Of a DNA stretch of 64,000 nucleotides, positions 1 through 11,240 are shown in pieces; the first letter of the stretch is position 1; the number at the start of each line of letters is the position of its first letter. The notes below the pieces were generated by a model. That model saw only the letters and a program-made list of their open reading frames with translations, was not told the origin of the DNA and did not search any database. Both the position numbers and the translations under genes were made by a program. The DNA is from Tachypleus tridentatus. Lineage: Eukaryota > Arthropoda > Merostomata > Xiphosura > Limulidae. The stretch is from the NCBI RefSeq assembly GCF_004210375.1, contig NC_134834.1, positions 92,818,170 to 92,882,169 of the forward strand, given 5' to 3'.

Positions 1-383
1 CCTCCATTAATTATACCTTTTTCAAAACATTATAAATGATATAAAATTCAGATATACAAATTGTTTTTTTACAAGAATATTTGTATATCGCTTAATAAAT
101 TAAAAGGAGTCCAAAATATTTCAGATTTAAATAACTCTGAGTTAATAAACTGCGTAAAGCTTAACAGTAGAGCAAACGAGAAGAGACGTAAGTAAACAGA
201 TTTAGAAACGTCTAAGCTGCATGAAAGCTACGTCCGCTTTATTAAAACGAGTTTGAAGCTTCACCACGCCGATGTCATCTCATTCGTCACGTCCGACCAT
301 GGTTTATTACCTGACATACGACTATCGTGACAAGAGCCCTGCAGTGTAGTGTTAACTGCAAAATACTTCGCTGTAACATTGTC
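1..383. other. AT-rich non-coding DNA
   Basis: No gene, RNA or clear repeat is visible here. The last bases (373-383, GTAACATTGTC) are the upstream copy of the target-site duplication of the following SINE. Confidence 0.6.
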
Positions 384-660
384 TTGTTTGTTTGTTTTGG
401 AATTTCGCACAAAGCTACTCGAGGGCTATCTGTGCTAGCCGTCCCTAATTTTGCAGTGTAAGACTAGAGGGAAGGCAGCTAGTCATCACCACCCACCGCC
501 AACTCTTGGGCTACTCTTTTACCAACGAATAGTGGGATTGACCATCACATTATACGCTCCCACGGCTGGGAGGGCGAGCATGTTTAGCGCGACGCGGGCA
601 CGAACCCGCGACCCTCGGATTACGAGTCGCACGCCTTACGCGCTTGGCCATGCCGGGCCA
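384..660 (-). mobile_element. tRNA-headed SINE, family A (subfamily A3)
   Basis: This is a full-length copy of the window's dominant SINE, in reverse orientation. On the minus strand it reads: tRNA-like head starting GGCCCGGCATGGCC, an anticodon-like loop CTCGTAA (CGT, Thr-type), a T-arm/B-box region, a shared body (AACATGCTCGCCC, then TTGGTAAAAGAGTAGCCC, then GTGATGACTAGCTGCC), and a tail GCGAAATTCCAAAACAAACA. A perfect 11-base target-site duplication GTAACATTGTC flanks it (373-383 and 661-671), direct evidence of target-primed retroposition. The B box reads GGTTCGTGCCC where pol III tRNA promoters have GGTTCGANTCC, placing it in a drifted subfamily that I call A3. An 82-residue open frame across it is incidental. 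Confidence 0.93.
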
Positions 661-671
661 GTAACATTGTC

Positions 672-1900
672 ATTGTCAAAGGAAACCTTTCTTCCTTGAG
701 TGTTTTCTATAGTCTATCTAATACACGAGGAAAACAGTTTTCCGTTACTTCGTTATAGTTAAAAACAACAACAAACAAACGTAATTTTAGACTCTCCCAC
801 CCCACCATTTAGCTGTGTTCTTTACTGTTAAAATGATGAGAAACATGTTTACTATGTATTTCTACTGCCAACGTTCGTTGCTGATCTGCCCATAACCTCA
901 GAGGTAAAACTGTTCGTCATAGTCCTGAATGTTTATGTATTCATGCTGGTTATAAAGATATATTTTGGATTATTTCTGTAACATAGGAGCTAAATAAATA
1001 CGATATTGTGTGCTTGATAATCAGGCAGATTATAGAAACTGTTGTGGAGCTGCTATTGGGTGAAGTATCCATACCGACTACGACCATAGTAACTTTTAAT
1101 ACCTAAAGCAAACACGAACAGGGGAATCTACTGTGTTGCTTAGCCGCTGCTCACGGCATCTTGGAACCACGCAGGACAGTCACGGTGACGTATACAGCTG
1201 TGCTCTCTATGTATGGCGGATACTTTTCAATATATGTATGTTTTGCATTAAATACTACCTTAAAATTCAAATATATTAATAACTTTCACTTTTATCATTA
1301 ACAATGATAAATAATTACCATGTTTCTGTTTTTCACTCTTGATGCTACCATGACATAAAGCGGTTTTCAAACTAGGCCTGACATTTACGAATTTATTGGT
1401 GTCTGCCACTCAAAGTTCTTAGACAGTTACTGACATATTTCATTCTTAAAATTGAAGAAACTTAATAATTACTATTCTTTAACTATGTACTATAACTAAA
1501 TATAGTTGTGTTCTTCTCCTTGTTTGTACAGATGTGGGAAAAAATATGCTATTAATATTTCTAGCTATAAAAAAGTGTTAATATTCCAGATAGTTCAGCA
1601 ATAAACTTCAGACTATAACGCTAAAATACAGGACCAGATTCTCTCAGCACAAATAGCCTAGTAACTTTCCGCTAAGAAAACAACAGAAACGACTTATCTT
1701 TTACTCGTGAAATATATTATTATTATTGTTTTGTTTCTGTCATGTCATAACAAATATTTTCTAATTAAATCTCGATTTTTAATTCACATGTATTTAGAAA
1801 ATTTTGATAAATTGCAAATGTATTCCTCGTTTAAATTCGATTATTTTAAAGGTAATTCAGGGAAATCTTTTGTATCCATTTCACAAAGTATAACTTCCCG
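672..1900. other. Non-coding DNA, no feature seen
   Basis: AT-rich sequence without a convincing coding frame, RNA or recognisable repeat. Confidence 0.5.
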
Positions 1901-1908
1901 TGTATTCA

Positions 1909-2190
1909 GGCCCAGCATGGGCAGGTGATTAAGGCGCTCGACTCGTAATCCGAGAGTGGCGGGTTCGAATCCCCGTTGCACCAAACAGGCTCACCCCTTC
2001 AGCCGTGGGGGCATTATAATGTTACGGTCAATTCCCCTATTCGTTGGTAAAAGAGTAGCCCAAGAGTTAGCGGTGGGTGGTGATGACTAGCTGCCCTCCC
2101 TCTAGTCTTACACTACTAAATTATGGACGGCTAACACAGATAGTCCTTGTGTAGCTTTGTGCGAAATTTAAACACAGATTGGCTTAATCT
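1909..2190 (+). mobile_element. SINE family A, sense copy (A1)
   Basis: Head begins GGCCCAGCATGG; the anticodon-like loop CTCGTAA and an intact B box GGTTCGAATCC follow, then the body and a tail ending near GCGAAATTTAAACACA. An 8-base flanking duplication TGTATTCA (1901-1908 and 2191-2198) supports the boundaries. The canonical B box puts it in subfamily A1. Confidence 0.9.
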
Positions 2191-2579
2191 GTGTATTCAA
2201 AGTGGCGCCACCTTGTTTTTAACAACTTTCCTATTACCACTATTTTTCTGATTAATATTTCGTCTTTTGATGCTTTGAAATTTTCTTTGTACTGTTATCT
2301 TATTACGTACTTTGCAAAACCTTTGATTTCCTAAAACTGACGCCGCTCTTGAACACTTCGTTTTCTATCATTCGTGTAGACTTCGTATGTGTGAAAACAA
2401 AAATGCGAAGAAAAAAAATTTCTTTTTAGTATTCATTCTGTTTTATAACTAGATGATGGCCATTCTAATACAACTAATGATAAACATTATGTAGTTAGAA
2501 ATAAATGAAGAAACGTGAAGATAGTTAAAAATGAGTTCAACCACACTAACTATTATTAGTTCAATCTTCATAAACAAAA

Positions 2580-2695
2580 GTCCCCGGCTAGCATAACGAT
2601 AAAATCAGGGGTTCGATTCTCCTCGGTGGACTCAGCAGATAGCCCGATGTCACTTTGCTATATGAAAACACTCACACACAAACAAAAGTAGTAAT
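2580..2695 (+). mobile_element. tRNA-like SINE family B fragment
   Basis: A second, shorter SINE family: TCCCCGGCTAGCATAACG head remnant, T-arm-like GGGGTTCGATTCTCCTC, then GGTGGACTCAGCAGATAGCC and a tail ending in a short ACTCACACACAAAC stretch. The head has lost about 20 bases relative to the copy at 10,101. No target duplication is visible. Confidence 0.7.
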
Positions 2696-2699
2696 CAGG

Positions 2700-3115
2700 A
2701 TATTCTGTGTGTCTTTACAAAATAAGACCCAGAGATTATGCTTCCATAAATTTAAATTTTTGTACTTTTAATCTCACAAACAAACAAAAATCTAAATAAT
2801 TCCACCTGAAACCATACAAAATCTGAAGACGGTATTACGGGTTGTCCTTTTTTTATCATTTACAATATTAAAGATTCATTTTTGTACTCTTTCTCGTGTA
2901 TCAAACGTTGTACCACAGCACAATATAACTACAGCTGAACAAGTTAGAGTTAGATATACAAACACGTTTTTTGATATTAAGACTCAGCATTGGTCTTAAA
3001 TAAAACTTTACAATAAATAAATTATGTACTATGTCGGAATGTAGAGGGCGGTGTTAGATGTTTACGACACTCAGTTACACAACCCCTTCCAAACATGTGG
3101 TCAGCTTCCAGTCAG
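2700..3115. other. Non-coding DNA, no feature seen
   Basis: AT-rich; no supported coding or RNA gene. Confidence 0.5.
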
Positions 3116-3119
3116 TTAC

Positions 3120-3245
3120 CTCTTTATTTCTTTGTGAACCTGACGATGACCGAAGAAGGTCGAAACGTTGTTTGCTCTTCTACGTAAAATATTTTCTCAA
3201 CCCAAAGGAGCCGTTTTTGCATATATATTTCTCTACAAGTGGGTT
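3120..3245 (+). repeat. Possible retroelement 3' tail with a hairpin motif
   Basis: Contains GACGATGACCGAAGAAGGTCGAAACG (positions 3141-3166), with the small inverted pair GACC/GGTC around GAAGAA and a GAAACGTT core. This type of tail motif recurs in 3' ends of GIY-YIG-bearing and other non-LTR retroelements in invertebrates. Looser relatives occur here near 22,330 and 35,870. The call is pattern recognition only; a 67-residue frame covering it is not gene-like. Confidence 0.35.
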
Positions 3246-3442
3246 TTCTCGGCATCACTGAATGCCAATTTTTAAGAGTAGTGTATTTTAATTCTTATAG
3301 GTAATTTTCTGCAAAATACTTATCTTAAAAACTATTTTTTATGCTTTTCACCAGTTAGGTTTACCTGTTGAGGATGTTTACGTTGTAGTTTTTATTTCGT
3401 TTTATTATACTCGGTGTAGAAAACTGACCAGAAACCTTCGAC

Positions 3443-3550
3443 ACTGGTATTAATTGACTAGATTATTTACAGTACTGGTATTAATTGACTAGATTATTTG
3501 CAGTACTGGTATTGATTGATGAGATTATTTGCAGTACTGGTATTAATTGT
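3443..3550. repeat. 31-base tandem repeat, about 3.5 copies
   Basis: The unit ACTGGTATTAATTGACTAGA... starts at 3443, 3474, 3505 and 3536, an exact 31-base spacing with one to four substitutions per unit. Confidence 0.92.
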
Positions 3551-4406
3551 ATCTACATTTTTCTGTGATCGTGATTATTTTTCTATAAAAGTACACGATT
3601 TTTCCTTATTTATTTTTGTTAAGCCCAAAGCTCTGCAATGGGTTACCCGTGTTCTGTTCATGGCGATAATCGAAATTCAATTTTTAACGCTACAAGCAAT
3701 CAGACATTCTGCCAAACCACTAGGAAGAACATATTTGTGTTTATGTTTTCTATTCAAAATACGTAGATTACTCGAGAAGAGATTCATAGGACTAATTGTA
3801 ATACTTATTTTACTTTTATTTCCGATGTAAGATACCTAAGGGACTCCGGCAGCAATTTATGGTGTTAATTGTAATAGTTATAGCTTTTGGTTTTTACATT
3901 TTCTGCATGATCAATTTGTTATTAGTAACCTTGGAATAAAAAAAAAAATCATAGACCTACAAATGATCTGAGAAATAAATAGTTTAAATAAAAGTGTTTT
4001 TAAAGAGCTGATGAAATATGGACTCTGCCAGTGATTTCGGTGTTAAAGTGTTCAACAAAAAAATCGAGCATTTTTATGAATTAATAGCGGCATTTAGCAA
4101 TTACCCGTTAAAAGAAAACAGATAAAGACTGTATCTTGCTTTATTTGAGGAAACGTGGTACGCACCTCAACACAGTATTGTTAGATTCTACATAAAAAAC
4201 TGTTGTGTTGTTCTGAAGATTAAAAAGAAATCTGTCAGGTTTCATGATCTAACTTTCAAGATGTAATTTTTTCAGTTGGTAAAAAAGAAGTGAATGAGCT
4301 CTGAAAATAAACATTTATCAGAACCTAAGATTACTAAGAAATAAAAAGATATAGGTAAAATTAAGTTCGTTACTTTAGTTTTAGGTTCTGGTAACATCTA
4401 ATCTGT
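3551..4406. other. Non-coding DNA, no feature seen
   Basis: A 104-residue frame crosses the edge of the tandem repeat but shows no recognisable domain and no periodic codon bias. Confidence 0.45.
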
Positions 4407-4417
4407 TTGGTTTTATT

Positions 4418-4684
4418 TTGTTTGTTTTTTGAATTTTGCGCAAATGTACTCGAGTGTTATCTGCACTAGCCGTTCCAAATTTAGCAGTGTAAGATTAGAG
4501 GAAAGGCAGCTAGTCATCACGTCAACTCTTGGGCTACTCTTTTACCAACGAATAGTGGGATTGACCGTCACATTATAACGCCCCCACGGCTGAAAGGGCG
4601 AGCACGTTTGGCGCAACGGGGATTCGAACCCGCGACCCTCAGATTACGAGTCGAATGCCTTAACGCGCTTGGCCATACCGGGCC
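4418..4684 (-). mobile_element. SINE family A, antisense (A1)
   Basis: Full-length antisense copy with a canonical B box. A perfect 11-base target duplication TTGGTTTTATT lies at 4407-4417 and 4685-4695. About 8 bases are missing from the body around CATCACGTCAAC compared with sister copies. Confidence 0.93.
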
Positions 4685-4695
4685 TTGGTTTTATT

Positions 4696-5875
4696 CATGT
4701 CTTTATGTTCATGACAATAAAATATTTAGTCCGGATTTCACTGTCATATATACATGAAAAGGTAATCTGCAACCGGTGTTGGTACAACGAAACAAATGTT
4801 TTAATACTAATAAAATATGTACATCCTGAAGAAGTAAAAATACAGATTTTTTTGTAAAGATTGTAATTTTATAGCTTATTATAACAATCGGTTTATTAAG
4901 CTCTACAAAGGAAAAATCTGAAACTTTATGTTCGAAACTAAATACTTTATTTCGACAAACTACTAAAGAAACCTTTCACTGCTCCGAAGTACTGTGCAAT
5001 AAGCCTACAACCGTCTTGAAAATGTTGACTTATATGTGTAAACTGCTTCAGAGTAGTGATGTTGGTACAGTTTACTCTATGACTGTTTGTCATTCAATAT
5101 ACACTCTATGCGAGAAGGAAGATGGTACAAGAAACAATATCGACACTGTCAATATTAGATGCGATCGAGGTGAGGAACTACAACTCTGTAAGTGTTATGT
5201 ATCTTATACTACGTTTTTATGAGATATACGATGATCGAGTACAGATCTTTCTAATGAATTTTAAAATTAAATTTTCAGATACTTAGAATAATTCATATTA
5301 GTTCAAGAGAAATAAATATATCTACAGGCACATCAAGTTCTTATAGCTATGCCCGAATGGGGAAAAAAACTCTCAGTCAAAAATATCACATTCTGGACAA
5401 TCCAAATATATGAAAACAATACATGTAAGCTAAATGTTGGAGATTTTTTTGCAGTAAATAATTCCTAATAAAATGAGAGAACCATTTCTCAAATATAAAT
5501 TAATTTATGCTCACACATTTATAGCATGTATGTTACCAGACGAAACCAGAAGAATGCCCAAATCTTGAAGAAAATATATATAGAGACAAAGGTTCAGTAA
5601 GTCATATTAACTTTTTCTGGGAGCTTCGCAACGTCTTTACTGAGCATATCGTCACATCCGGTCATGTTATATCTGATTACCAGAAATCTTTATACTTGTC
5701 CTACATAGCAATATATTCTGTCATGAGTCTGTCATCTACAAAGCACACCACTCCTTTCTGCACTTCAATACAAGATGTCCATTTCATGTTATATTGCCTT
5801 AACATTAAGCCATTAAATCAAATAATACTGATCAATATATTTCATTTATTCACATTTTCTTTAGAACCATTTAGA
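4696..5875. other. Non-coding DNA, no feature seen
   Basis: AT-rich; short open frames (up to 69 codons) carry no recognisable domain. Confidence 0.5.
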
Positions 5876-5879
5876 TTTT

Positions 5880-6380
5880 ACGAACAAGTAATTTATTGGT
5901 GTTAATTTACTAAATCATTTACTGCATAAACTCACGAAAATAAAAGGAGGTTAATCTGTAAAAATAAGAACGTGTATAACAATGTTGAGTGATTTATATT
6001 GAAGTAAAATAAATAAAACAGGTAAAAAATTACATACTTGGAACAACGTAATCTACTGATGTTAAATTACTAAATCAATTGCTACATAAAATAAAAAAAT
6101 TACAATCAAGTAACTTATTGATGTTAAGTTACTAAATCACGTACCACAGAAAATCAAGGAAACTTACAACCAAGTACTTTACATGTGTTCAATCATTTAC
6201 TACACAAAATCACAAAACATTACAAGCAAGTAATGTATTGCTAAATTACTAAATCATGTACCACAGAAAACCATAAAAACATTACAATTCAAGTAATCTA
6301 TTGACGTTAAATAAATTTCAACAACAAAAAAATTAAAATCAAATAAGCTATTAACGTAAAATCGCTTACTGCAAAAAATC
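5880..6380. repeat. Old degenerate minisatellite, about 56-64 base period
   Basis: A recurring phrase of the form AAGTAA(C/T)TTATTGATGTTAA followed by TTACTAAATCA and a run of ACA/AAA recurs at about 5884, 6048, 6110, 6174, 6230 and 6293. Units differ by substitutions and small indels, so the array is old. Confidence 0.75.
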
Positions 6381-7760
6381 CTCAATAAATAACATCTAAG
6401 TTGTTAATGTTCAATGAAATATGGTCAACCGATACATTCATTTTAACTTGAACTTAGTATTAGTTGCTCTGTAAAATGAAGGTTTATTCGAGAACTAGAT
6501 TATCATATATAAATTAATTTTATTAATTAAAAAATTTACATAATTTCCTCATTTTTTTCCTACAGTCATAGTATCTTAGGAAACATTGTAATTTATGAAT
6601 TATAAGAGTACAATCAGTTTAACCTACAAAGTACTTTACGATTTAGGTGGAATACATGCCACAATACAGGAAGTCTGTCTCAAGTTTCTTATACCTTGTT
6701 CTTAAGATTTAAAGGGCATAAACTACTAACCCCAAGAAACTAGGGCGAAATGTGGACGAAAAGATTTAAAAAGTTGGAGGCAGAGAAATGCTGAGCATTT
6801 GAATTAGACGTTTGCAGTAGCTTGTATGTCAGTTTAAAATGACAATAAAATCTATACTTATTTCATTTGACTTCAGTCTTTTACTTTAGTCATGAAAATA
6901 TAGTTTGCTCAGTGAAAACAAAACTATATTTTCTAAGATAAAAAGTTGTACACTTTCTTTTTATTATTCATAGGTTGAACTATAATTAATTTTTCAAACA
7001 CTTCCTTTAGAATCCAAACGGTTTCTGAAAATTAGAAATCAATAAATAATATTTCTGTAATTCATTTTGTCAAATCCAGAAAAAGTTATAAATAACAAGA
7101 AGGGGGTTCAGGCTGAATATCATATCTAATACAATGAAAGTGTAAAACAGTTTACTGAAGAAAAATAATGAGGATTATTCCTACTTCTTCAAACAGATTC
7201 AACAAATACTCTTAGTAGTTTGGAACTGGAATAGCGATATTAAAATAACTTCCCGAAGTTAAATATCGTTTTCAAAAAGATTTATGGGTGTGTACGCTTG
7301 AGACTGTATTCTACAGCATTTAATTATTGTAGAATTTTTATTCTGTGAACGCAAATATTCTGTTGTATGCATGTACATACTTAAGCTTCGGATAGTATTG
7401 GGGTATATATATATTCATAAAAGATTTCTGTACTGATTGGTCGCATTAAAATATCATGTGACATGTGACGTCTATATTATGGTGACAGTAATTTTAAAAT
7501 GTGACAGAAAATGGTCCGTAAAAGACAACAAAGACTATCCAATTTATAATAACACTGGACCTACAAATGACAGGTTACTATAATTATGTTTACGTTATAT
7601 ATTTTGTAACAATACTGTTATATTTTGCTTCGTAATTGGACATAAGCTATTAAAACTTACAGCAATTATTTTTAATCGTCCTAATTCTGTGTTTATTTTT
7701 TGAAAATTAATCGAGATCCAAATACACCGATTTAAAGTAAAATTAAAGAATTATCGCAGA
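6381..7760. other. Non-coding DNA, no feature seen
   Basis: AT-rich, with no supported gene or repeat. Confidence 0.5.
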
Positions 7761-7775
7761 GTTAGTATTACGTTT

Positions 7776-8049
7776 GTTTGTTTTTTGAATTTCGCGCAAA
7801 GCTACACGAGCACTATCTGCGATAGCCGTTCCTAATTTAGTAGTGTGACATCAAAGAGAAGGCAGCGAGTCATCACCACCCATCGCCAACTCTTGGACTA
7901 CTATTTTACCAACGAATAGTTGGATTGACCGTCACATTATAACGCCCCCACAGCTGAAAGGGCGAGCACGTTTGGTGCGACGGGGATTCGAACCCGCGAC
8001 CCTCAGATTACGAGTCGAATGCCTTAACCCACCTGGCCATGTCGGGCCC
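7776..8049 (-). mobile_element. SINE family A, antisense (A1)
   Basis: Complete antisense copy ending CATGTCGGGCCC. An imperfect 14-base target duplication (12 of 14 matching) lies at 7762-7775 and 8050-8063, so the insertion is not recent. Confidence 0.9.
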
Positions 8050-8095
8050 TTGGTGTTACGTTTTAAATCATTTGTCCGACTTAATTAATTTATGA

Positions 8096-8325
8096 CCTGG
8101 CATGGCTTGGTAGTGAAGACACTTGACTCGTAATCCGAGGGTCGCGTGTTCGAATCCCCCAGCACAACAAACATGCTCGCCCTTTCAGCTGTGGGGACGT
8201 TATAATATGAATCCCACTATTCGTTGGTAAAAGAGTAATCCAAGAGTTTACCTCCAGTCTTACACTGCAAAATTAGGGACGGCTAGCGCAGATAGCCTTC
8301 ATGTAGCTTCGAGCGAAATTCAAAA
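8096..8325 (+). mobile_element. SINE family A, sense, internally deleted
   Basis: Head CCTGGCATGGC, anticodon-like CTCGTAA and T-arm TTCGAATCC are present. The body lacks the GGCGGTGGGTGG segment between CCAAGAGTT and CTCCAGTCTTACAC. ATTAATTTAT-type sequence flanks both ends (8084 and 8326), a probable target duplication. Confidence 0.85.
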
Positions 8326-8335
8326 ATTAATTTAT

Positions 8336-9175
8336 AGTTTATCTAATAATTGTTGCATTTAAAACAAATTAAACTGTTAGCTTTACTAATTTCATTGAAA
8401 ACACTTCATTCTCTCTCTCACGTGAAAAGAAATAAAAAGACGATGAAATTTATAATTTCCATCAAGGTCCTAAGTCTTAGGGTTTGAAAAACGTATATCA
8501 TTTCTTAAGCTATTTCTATAAGGTAAGCAAACATTATCACATCACCATGTCTCCTTTAAACCCTAAAAGAAGATGTCCCCACTATAACAATGGGAAGTCA
8601 TTGATATCCAGTACTCGTAGTACACTGGAGGTTGTTTGATGCACTTGTTGACGTAAAAATTAAAAACTTATCTGACACCTGTATATGTTATGCAGATAAT
8701 CTAGAGTTGATAATTATTATGACGCACAATATACATTATTTACATACTGTAATATCTATTGAGTATAACGTACAAGGAAATAGATTTGGTAACCACATAA
8801 CTACGAACACCAATATATTATAAAGCATGGGCTTGTCCCACTCCTACCTCCCATACCTTCCGTATTACCTCCCCTTTTCTGTTTCCGTATTAGCTTAATA
8901 GTATTGGAAATTATTATGATTAGTAATTACAGAAATAATATATTATGATAAAAAATAACGATTATATTACTTGAAAACTTTGGGTACCAAGGACATCTAT
9001 CCCTTCGGTACGCCTATGGATATTCTGAGACTGTGGGAAAAGATAAACCAAATCCTTCTAATAAAAATTGACTAGAAATACATCAATGACTTGTAAAGCA
9101 AATTGAAAATAATATAATCCACACATAATCCATCAGAAAAGTACTTGAAAGAAATACAGACTGATTGTTTTGTTT
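8336..9175. other. Non-coding DNA, no feature seen
   Basis: No supported gene or repeat. Confidence 0.5.
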
Positions 9176-9179
9176 TTGT

Positions 9180-9455
9180 TGTGTGTTTTTTTTAAATTTT
9201 GCACAAAGCTACTCGAGGGCTATCTGCGCAAGCCGCCCCTAATTTAGCAGTGTAAGACCAGAGGGAAGGCAGCTAGTCATCACCACCCACCGCCAACTCT
9301 TGGGCTTCTCTTTTACCAACGAATAGTGGGATTGACCGTAACATTATAACGCACCCACGGCTGGGAGGGCGAGCATGTTTGGCGCGACGGGGATGCGAAC
9401 CCGCGACCCTCAGATTACGAGTTGCACGCCTTAACTCACCTGGCCGTGCCGGGCC
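9180..9455 (-). mobile_element. SINE family A, antisense (A2)
   Basis: Full-length copy whose B box reads GGTTCGCATCC, one substitution from the canonical form. I call this variant A2; it is shared with the copies at 18,849 (one further head difference) and 37,706. Confidence 0.9.
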
Positions 9456-9781
9456 TTAACCTAGCTGAAAGAGTGATATTAGATTCCCACTAAATGACAC
9501 CACTAAATGTGTAATTCTATAAAGTATTCCAATATTCCTCTTTTATTTATATTCCAACCACGAAATCTCTTGTTCAACTTATATTTTGTTTTGACCTGAA
9601 CAATAATTAAATATATTCACGATTTAATTTCTTTATGGTACGTGAAGACAACAAAAATATTCTTTGTACTAAAATAATACAAATACTTAGGAAGTATGTT
9701 AACAAATGTTTTTCCTTTCATATTTATATGCAAATGCGCTCCGCACTCTTTCAGAATTGGCGCTTTAGGAGTGATCATCAA

Positions 9782-9850
9782 ACCCCAATATTCGAATTTA
9801 AAAGAATAGCCCAAGAGCTGGAGATAAGTAATGTTGATTAGCTGCCTTCC
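9782..9850 (+). mobile_element. SINE family A body fragment
   Basis: Only the middle body remains: a TATTCGAATTTAAAAGAATAGCCCAAGAG equivalent of the family phrase, then GATTAGCTGCCTTCCC. It directly precedes a different SINE. Confidence 0.6.
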
Positions 9851-9867
9851 CACCAACATGGACCGAT

Positions 9868-10096
9868 GACAGCCCAGTAGTTAGTGTAACGGACTTCCAA
9901 GCTTAGGTTCCGTAGTTAACGTTCCGTTACCACTACAATAAAAAACAAAATGGTCAGTTGAATCTGCTCATTGGATCTGTGGGTCCATTATAAGAGTGAT
10001 GGTCATGTCTTTTTATTCCATCTGATCTGACAAGGGTGGCTCAAGGGTGGGCGGTTAGCGGTTTTGACTAGTTGCTTTCCCTTCAGTTTCTTATCC
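9868..10096 (+). mobile_element. tRNA-like SINE family D with an A-like body
   Basis: A head beginning ACAGCCCAGTAGTTAGTG, then ACGGACTTCCAAGCTTAGG and CCGTAGTTAACGTTCCGT, differs from families A, B and C. Downstream the sequence GGGCGGTTAGCGG...GACTAGTTGC resembles the family A body (GGCGGTGGGTGG...GACTAGCTGC), so the two families may share a body module. Confidence 0.5.
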
Positions 10097-10100
10097 AGTG

Positions 10101-10220
10101 GTCCCCCGCTGGCACAGCGGGCAAGTCTACGGATTTACAACTCTAAAATGAGAGGTTCGATTCCCCTAGGTGGACTCAGCAGATAGCCCAATGTGGCTTC
10201 GCTATAAGCAAACACACACT
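10101..10220 (+). mobile_element. tRNA-like SINE family B
   Basis: The most complete family B copy here: GTCCCCCGCTGGCACAGCGG head, GATTTACAACTC anticodon-like loop, AGGTTCGATTCCCCTAGG T-arm, then GGTGGACTCAGCAGATAGCC and a CA-rich tail. Confidence 0.8.
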
Positions 10221-11140
10221 ATCAAGTGTAAGTAAAAAAAAACCATTTTTTCGCAACACTTTATAAATCTATGTCAGTTATCAGCGTTTAAAAAAAAATA
10301 ATTACTACCGATATTTACGAGAGTTAAATTCAAGGACACTCACTTGTTTCGATATTGTTTTTAATTAGGCTATATTCTAATAATGTTTACGATATGGTGT
10401 AAGAAACAAGAAAATGACACAATTAATTATAACAGATTTAGGTTGAAAGGTGACGAGACCAAAACGCTATTGAGAAAGATACTGTTTTTATTCACATAAG
10501 TGACATTTGGATGTCTAGATCCGGAGAAACACTTAGAAATGGGCATAAACAAAGTTTCAAAGTCAAGCACTTATTGCATGTCTGTATATAATCTTTAATC
10601 AAGAGAGAAACAAATAAACATTAACTGATACTTTATTTTGCATTGACCAGTTCTACGCTAATGGACATAGATCGTTTCTTCAAAGTATTATTCTTATTTT
10701 TCTGTAGTTTTAAAGTGGTGTAGTATAACTCTTGTGAAATACTTTCCGATCTCAGCCTCATAAAACAGTCATTGTTCTTTGTCTATGCCTGGAATAGAGA
10801 AAAAAAATTCAGTTAAATAAAATATAATAGGTAACCAAGAACAACGCCCTCTAGCTTCAAGGCATATCTGTATACACCTGTAGCGCCCATTTCGAGCATT
10901 ACGGTTATTTTGACATGATTAAAGCTACTCAGAATTGCTGCCAGAGGGCAATTTTACATTGTTATACTTTAAATTTCTAGCACATTACCATCTAAAGTGT
11001 TTTAAGGTCAAAAAAGTATATTATGGCTATAAGGTATTTTACATCATTTCCGGTTCTGTTATTTCCAAATCTAACGGTTCAACCAATCATATCATGGATT
11101 GGTAATAGAGTACTTCAATTTGTGCTCTATGCGTTCTTCT
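10221..11140. other. Upstream flank of the cuticle-type gene
   Basis: AT-rich non-coding DNA. Nothing regulatory is recognised apart from the TATA box that follows. Confidence 0.5.
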
Positions 11141-11144
11141 AGAG

Positions 11145-11152
11145 TATAAATA
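11145..11152 (+). promoter_or_regulatory. TATA box of the secreted Gly/Tyr-rich gene
   Basis: TATAAATA lies 89 bases upstream of the ATG at 11,241. Transcription would be expected to start about 25-30 bases downstream, near 11,175, giving a 5' leader of roughly 65 bases. Confidence 0.75.
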
Positions 11153-11240
11153 CTGCAGCAGACAGACCAAATATTAACTTGAATTCAACTGAACAACCTC
11201 GTATACCTTAGTAGAATATTGTTTTTTATAGAAGGCCAAA

